12,470 nucleotides of DNA from Anaeroplasma sp902783745 (GTDB lineage Bacteria; Bacillota_I; Bacilli_A; Acholeplasmatales; Anaeroplasmataceae). Both the position numbers and the translations under genes were made by a program. The notes beneath the pieces were generated by a model. The model ran no database searches. It was not told where the DNA came from and worked only from the letters and a program-made list of their open reading frames with translations. The stretch covers positions 1-12,470 of the forward strand of contig CAMOKL010000037.1 of the NCBI GenBank assembly GCA_946617655.1. The letters are read 5' to 3'. Below are positions 12,416 through 12,470 of the stretch, piece after piece (position 1 is the first letter of the stretch; every line of letters starts with the position of its first letter).

Positions 12416-12470
12416 TGTCAACTATGTGTTGTTGTCTTTCTATGGATGGTAAATTTATTTCAAGTGCTTT
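12387..12470 (-). pseudogene. hsdS: C-terminal fragment of an HsdS-like specificity subunit, antisense to the hsdM end
   Basis: Read on the minus strand from 12470 to the stop at 12389-12387, this gives 27 residues containing INLPSIERQQHIVDII. That matches the HsdS signature following a target recognition domain (LP-P/S-L/I-E-x-Q-x-x-IV-x-I-L). The gene continues beyond the window. The match ends close to 12415, the hsdM stop. The last nine residues (IISFALKYL) are the antisense reading of the hsdM tail, where a longer coiled coil would be expected. I infer that a rearrangement fused an inverted hsdS copy to the hsdM end, leaving it truncated, silent or a swap cassette. The fragment is only 28 codons, but the motif is specific. 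Confidence 0.6.

Noticed and set aside
12415..12470. Plus-strand reading beginning at ATG 12415 after hsdM (starts MSTMCCCLSMDG)
   Set aside because: It looks like a TAATG-coupled hsdS start, but the residues do not resemble HsdS, while the opposite strand matches HsdS clearly.
1..12470. CRISPR array, insertion sequence or rRNA
   Set aside because: No regularly spaced repeats, transposase, terminal inverted repeats or rRNA signatures were seen.

Overview
This window is an AT-rich stretch of a low-GC Firmicute/Bacilli-type chromosome. The gene pairs point there: rimM-trmD, holA convergent with rpsT, and pgsA next to recA are typical Firmicutes neighbourhoods. Strong GGAGG ribosome sites and TTGACA/TATAAT promoters agree. 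TGA is used as a stop (rimM ends in TGA inside the trmD start) and Trp is read by TGG, so this is the standard bacterial code and not the Mycoplasma code. A gut member of the Erysipelotrichales or the uncultured RF39-like Bacilli would fit, but that is inference.

Left part (1-7235), housekeeping. rimM, trmD, malQ and holA form a tight plus-strand operon in which every junction overlaps. malQ (4-alpha-glucanotransferase) is an unusual guest between trmD and holA. A bidirectional terminator separates holA from rpsT, which runs the other way from its own strong promoter. A cytoplasmic GH28 polygalacturonase-like gene follows, then pgsA (phospholipid synthesis) and recA, each with its own leader. 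A strong terminator closes recA.

Middle (7259-10835), an apparent genomic island at a tRNA gene. A complete tRNA-Ser(GCU) at 7311-7401 is followed by its terminator. The last 13 bases of the tRNA plus the next 88 bases recur at 10735-10835 in direct orientation, with 6 mismatches in 101 positions and no gaps. Between the copies lies about 3.2 kb of accessory DNA: a 330-residue protein of unknown function, a 68-residue protein, a strongly structured non-coding stretch with a perfect consensus promoter, an HNH-nuclease-fold protein, and a small two-span membrane protein. No integrase is visible. Three of the gene boundaries share a layout: terminator, then an extended -10 promoter with the string ATATATGAT.

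Right part (10836-12470), a type I restriction-modification locus. A full-length hsdM has its own promoter. Directly after its stop, on the opposite strand, runs the C-terminal end of an HsdS-like specificity subunit. It ends in a reading frame antisense to the hsdM tail. That arrangement suggests an inverted or shuffling hsdS cassette, so the methylase may be phase-variable.

The points most worth following up are the antisense hsdS remnant, the tRNA-flanking repeats around an integrase-less island, and the RNA-like leader of the HNH gene, whose predicted alternative pairings involve its distant Shine-Dalgarno sequence.
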